Positions 34,796-36,617 of a DNA stretch of 36,617 nucleotides are shown in pieces. Both the position numbers and the translations under genes were made by a program. Numbering within the stretch: the stretch's first letter is position 1; each line of letters starts with the position of its first letter. The notes under the pieces were generated by a model that worked only from the letters and a program-made list of their open reading frames with translations, ran no database searches and was not told the origin of the DNA. The stretch comes from JAUSKF01 sp964545345 (GTDB lineage Bacteria; Patescibacteriota; Minisyncoccia; UBA6257; WO2-44-18), in assembly GCA_964545345.1 (NCBI GenBank), contig CAZJFE010000006.1, forward strand, positions 1-36,617, given 5' to 3'.

Positions 34796-36406
34796 ATGTT
34801 TACTCTGGAGGCGGTCAAAAAAAACCGGGCGATTTTAATCATACTGGTAATGGCGTTACTACTCCGTCTCCCCGGAATGGGTTGGGGGTTGGAAAGCGTG
34901 ATTGAATACTTTGAGCCCGATGAGTGGGCGCACACACAAGTCGCCAAAGAAATTCTAAATTCCGTTGATAACAAAATGGTGCCGGATGCGAAAGTTCAAA
35001 GATACTGGACCACTTGGGGGTACGGCGCTGGAATTGGCATCGCCAGCTATCCGGTATTTAAGACACTGGACCTACTGGGGCGCGCTCTCTTGCATACCGA
35101 TTTAACAATATTCGCCCGATTGGTCTCTCTAGCGTTCTCCTTGTCGCTGATTTTGTTGGTATTTTTGGTCGGTCAATGGCTCTTCAATGACCGGCGGAAA
35201 GCATTATTGGCGGCGGCGGTTCTCGCTTTATTTGATCTAAACGCCACCTACAGTCATTACGGAACGCCGGATATCGTTCACTCTTTTTGGTTCTTGGGCG
35301 CTCTATTTTTTGCCACGTTGTATTTTTTCCCGAATATCGGCGCGATCAGTCGCCTGACCAACCTCGCCGGAAAATATTCCTGGATTCTTATGACTATCGC
35401 CTCCTCAGCCGCTCTAGCGATCCGCTTTGATCCAATTCCGATGTTGGCGATCGCCGCCCTTTACCTTTGGAAAATGATTCAGGAAAAAAGTTCCAAATTA
35501 GCGCTTCCAATGATCTGGTTTCTAGCGCTAAATGTCTTCCTGCTATTCGCTTTTACCGGATTCCACTATTCGCCGGAGGATTTTCTGAAATCATACAAAA
35601 AAATTGTTGAGGACAATCGAATTGAATCTTTTCCTTATGGCCAATCTCTCTACAAACCGCTGGCTTACATACTGATCACAGCCGCCGGCACCAGTTTGCC
35701 GATTATCTTAGTAGCGGCCGCCTCTCTTTTAAGAATCTTCAAGCGTAAAGACCAACCGAAACTAAAAAAGATCGCCTTACTCTGGTCTCTCATTTTAATC
35801 GGGGCTTTTCTCTTAGTTTATTTCGGTCCGCATCTGTCCGTTCGCCGTATTAATGTTTTTCTGCCATTCGTCGCCCTAGCGGCGGCCTATGGGCTCGGGG
35901 AATTACTAAACAGCGGTGAAAAATTGAAAAAGATAGCGGTTTATTCGGTGATCGGCTATACCGGACTGCTGGCGGCCATCTCCCAGGCGCAGTTTCTGAA
36001 TGACCCGCGATACCGAGCGGAGCAATTTATTTTATCTGATCCAACGGTCGCGGGAGCGACGATTGATTACACGGAATACGCCAAAACTCTGAGGATGCCG
36101 GGGCCATCCCAAATCGGACCGGCGGCTTTTCCGGAAATTATCGTGATGCAAGAAACCTTTTACGGACGCTTCTGGAAATCCCTGGCTACTCCGTTTAAAA
36201 TTCCGACCTGTTGTGATGAAGTCCTGCACTGCAAAAATTACAACCAGTGCGTCAGCATCCAAGCGATGCTTAGCGGCAATTCGCCTTATCAGCTGATTAA
36301 AGAATTCCGGCTCTGGCATCCTTTCCCGGAACGTTTTGTCTTTCAAAAATTATTCGGTAACTACGAAACTTTTCTAGGCGATGTGCTGATTTTCCGAAAA
36401 ATTTAA
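34796..36406 (+). CDS. Polytopic membrane glycosyltransferase, GT-C superfamily
   Basis: The 536-residue protein has about ten hydrophobic helices. After the first helix the loop reads I-E-Y-F-E-P-D-E-W-A-H-T-Q-V-A-K-E-I, an acidic D-E motif in the position of the catalytic Asp/Glu of GT-C enzymes (PMT/ArnT-like). A soluble C-terminal part outside the membrane has a cysteine cluster (CCDEVLHCKNYNQC). It is divergent from the GT2 gene; together they suit surface glycan or glycoprotein synthesis. No Shine-Dalgarno is seen; a -10-like TTATAT lies 6 nt before ATG. The stop overlaps that of the converging gene by the palindrome TTAA. Confidence 0.75.
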   Translation: MFTLEAVKKNRAILIILVMALLLRLPGMGWGLESVIEYFEPDEWAHTQVAKEILNSVDNKMVPDAKVQRYWTTWGYGAGIGIASYPVFKTLDLLGRALLHTDLTIFARLVSLAFSLSLILLVFLVGQWLFNDRRKALLAAAVLALFDLNATYSHYGTPDIVHSFWFLGALFFATLYFFPNIGAISRLTNLAGKYSWILMTIASSAALAIRFDPIPMLAIAALYLWKMIQEKSSKLALPMIWFLALNVFLLFAFTGFHYSPEDFLKSYKKIVEDNRIESFPYGQSLYKPLAYILITAAGTSLPIILVAAASLLRIFKRKDQPKLKKIALLWSLILIGAFLLVYFGPHLSVRRINVFLPFVALAAAYGLGELLNSGEKLKKIAVYSVIGYTGLLAAISQAQFLNDPRYRAEQFILSDPTVAGATIDYTEYAKTLRMPGPSQIGPAAFPEIIVMQETFYGRFWKSLATPFKIPTCCDEVLHCKNYNQCVSIQAMLSGNSPYQLIKEFRLWHPFPERFVFQKLFGNYETFLGDVLIFRKI

Positions 36407-36617
36407 TTGCCAAGAAATCCTAGGCCGATCTTACTTAAAACTCCGTAGATCAGATTGGAGATTATCTCCAGAACCCAGTCAAAGATTTTGGCGATAAAAC
36501 GCACTACTACCCACAACGCCTGACCAATTTTCTTTAAAAAACCCATCGTCTGCTCTTCACTTGGCAAAGCGTCCGTCACCTCCTTCACCACCGGGGCAGT
36601 GTCAATCTTTTTCTGAA
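36403..36617 (-). CDS. Partial protein with hydrophobic C-terminal segment
   Basis: The frame is open to the window edge, so the gene starts outside; 70 residues are visible and an internal GTG at 36591 need not be the start. The visible part reads QKKIDTAPVVKEVTDALPSEEQ, then a Gly/Leu/Ile/Trp-rich stretch of about 45 residues (FLKKIGQALWVVVRFIAKIF, then VLEIISNLIYGVLSKIG). That stretch could be membrane-embedded or amphipathic. It ends in GFLGN. No family recognised. Stop codons of this and the convergent GT-C gene overlap. Confidence 0.6.
   Translation of the reverse strand, partial: QKKIDTAPVVKEVTDALPSEEQTMGFLKKIGQALWVVVRFIAKIFDWVLEIISNLIYGVLSKIGLGFLGN

Noticed and set aside
1..36617. 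Alternative genetic code with UGA as glycine
   Set aside because: TGA ends map, the 15623-16273 gene and the 30842-31105 gene at the right family lengths or with adjacent signals, so it is a stop here.
1..36617. tRNA, rRNA or tmRNA genes
   Set aside because: No TTCGAATC-type T-arm with a matching acceptor stem and no rRNA-like stretches were found on either strand by eye; a covariance search would be needed to be sure.

Overview
The window looks like chromosome of a Candidate Phyla Radiation (Patescibacteria) bacterium, probably a parcubacterial lineage. The basis is the secY-adk-map neighbourhood, a TraG/HerA-like ATPase preceded by its small partner gene, short gene versions with lysS-greA and alr-ftsQ pairs, two glycosyltransferase-C-like membrane proteins, and several small proteins of the type common in such genomes. 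TGA is used as a stop (map, the 30842-31105 gene), so this is genetic code 11 and not a Gracilibacteria/SR1-type code. No rRNA, tRNA, CRISPR or transposase gene was recognised.

Layout. 1-5352: the end of secY, three accessory genes (two paralogous membrane proteins and a five-repeat zinc protein), then adk, map and a membrane-anchored protein. 5353-9768: a candidate pseudoknotted RNA, two small unknown genes, murC, a PD-(D/E)XK-type nuclease and an unknown protein. 9769-16850: an accessory gene, the TraG-like ATPase, a CPBP protease, ychF and small membrane proteins. 16851-24225: an AAA/CYTH protein and a beta-oxidation set (thiolase, FadB/J-type fusion, large acyl-CoA dehydrogenase), which is unexpected in this kind of genome. 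24226-30322: membrane GT, ftsQ-like, alr, a second CPBP protease, serS. 30323-32180: a four-gene accessory block on the minus strand, in which two of the intergenic spacers carry hammerhead ribozyme motifs. 32181-36617: lysS, greA, a GT2 glycosyltransferase, a GT-C membrane protein, and a partial amphipathic/membrane protein at the edge.

Two expression styles alternate. Several housekeeping genes have a TATAAT-like -10 about 6-10 nt before the start codon and no Shine-Dalgarno, so they are probably leaderless (adk, murC, serS, alr and others). Accessory genes are stand-alone units with a near-consensus sigma70-type promoter (17-bp spacer), a strong GGAGG, and an intrinsic terminator that often contains or touches the stop codon.

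The most interesting noncoding structure: (i) two 115-nt hammerhead modules at 31128-31242 and 31597-31711; (ii) long imperfect palindromes at 12992-13259, 16860-17130 and about 32011-32180, and a repeat pair (1168-1245 and 9621-9697) with a covarying hairpin; (iii) a candidate double-pseudoknot RNA at 5397-5527; (iv) degenerate tracts with 7-bp periodicity at many gene junctions and inside three coding sequences.
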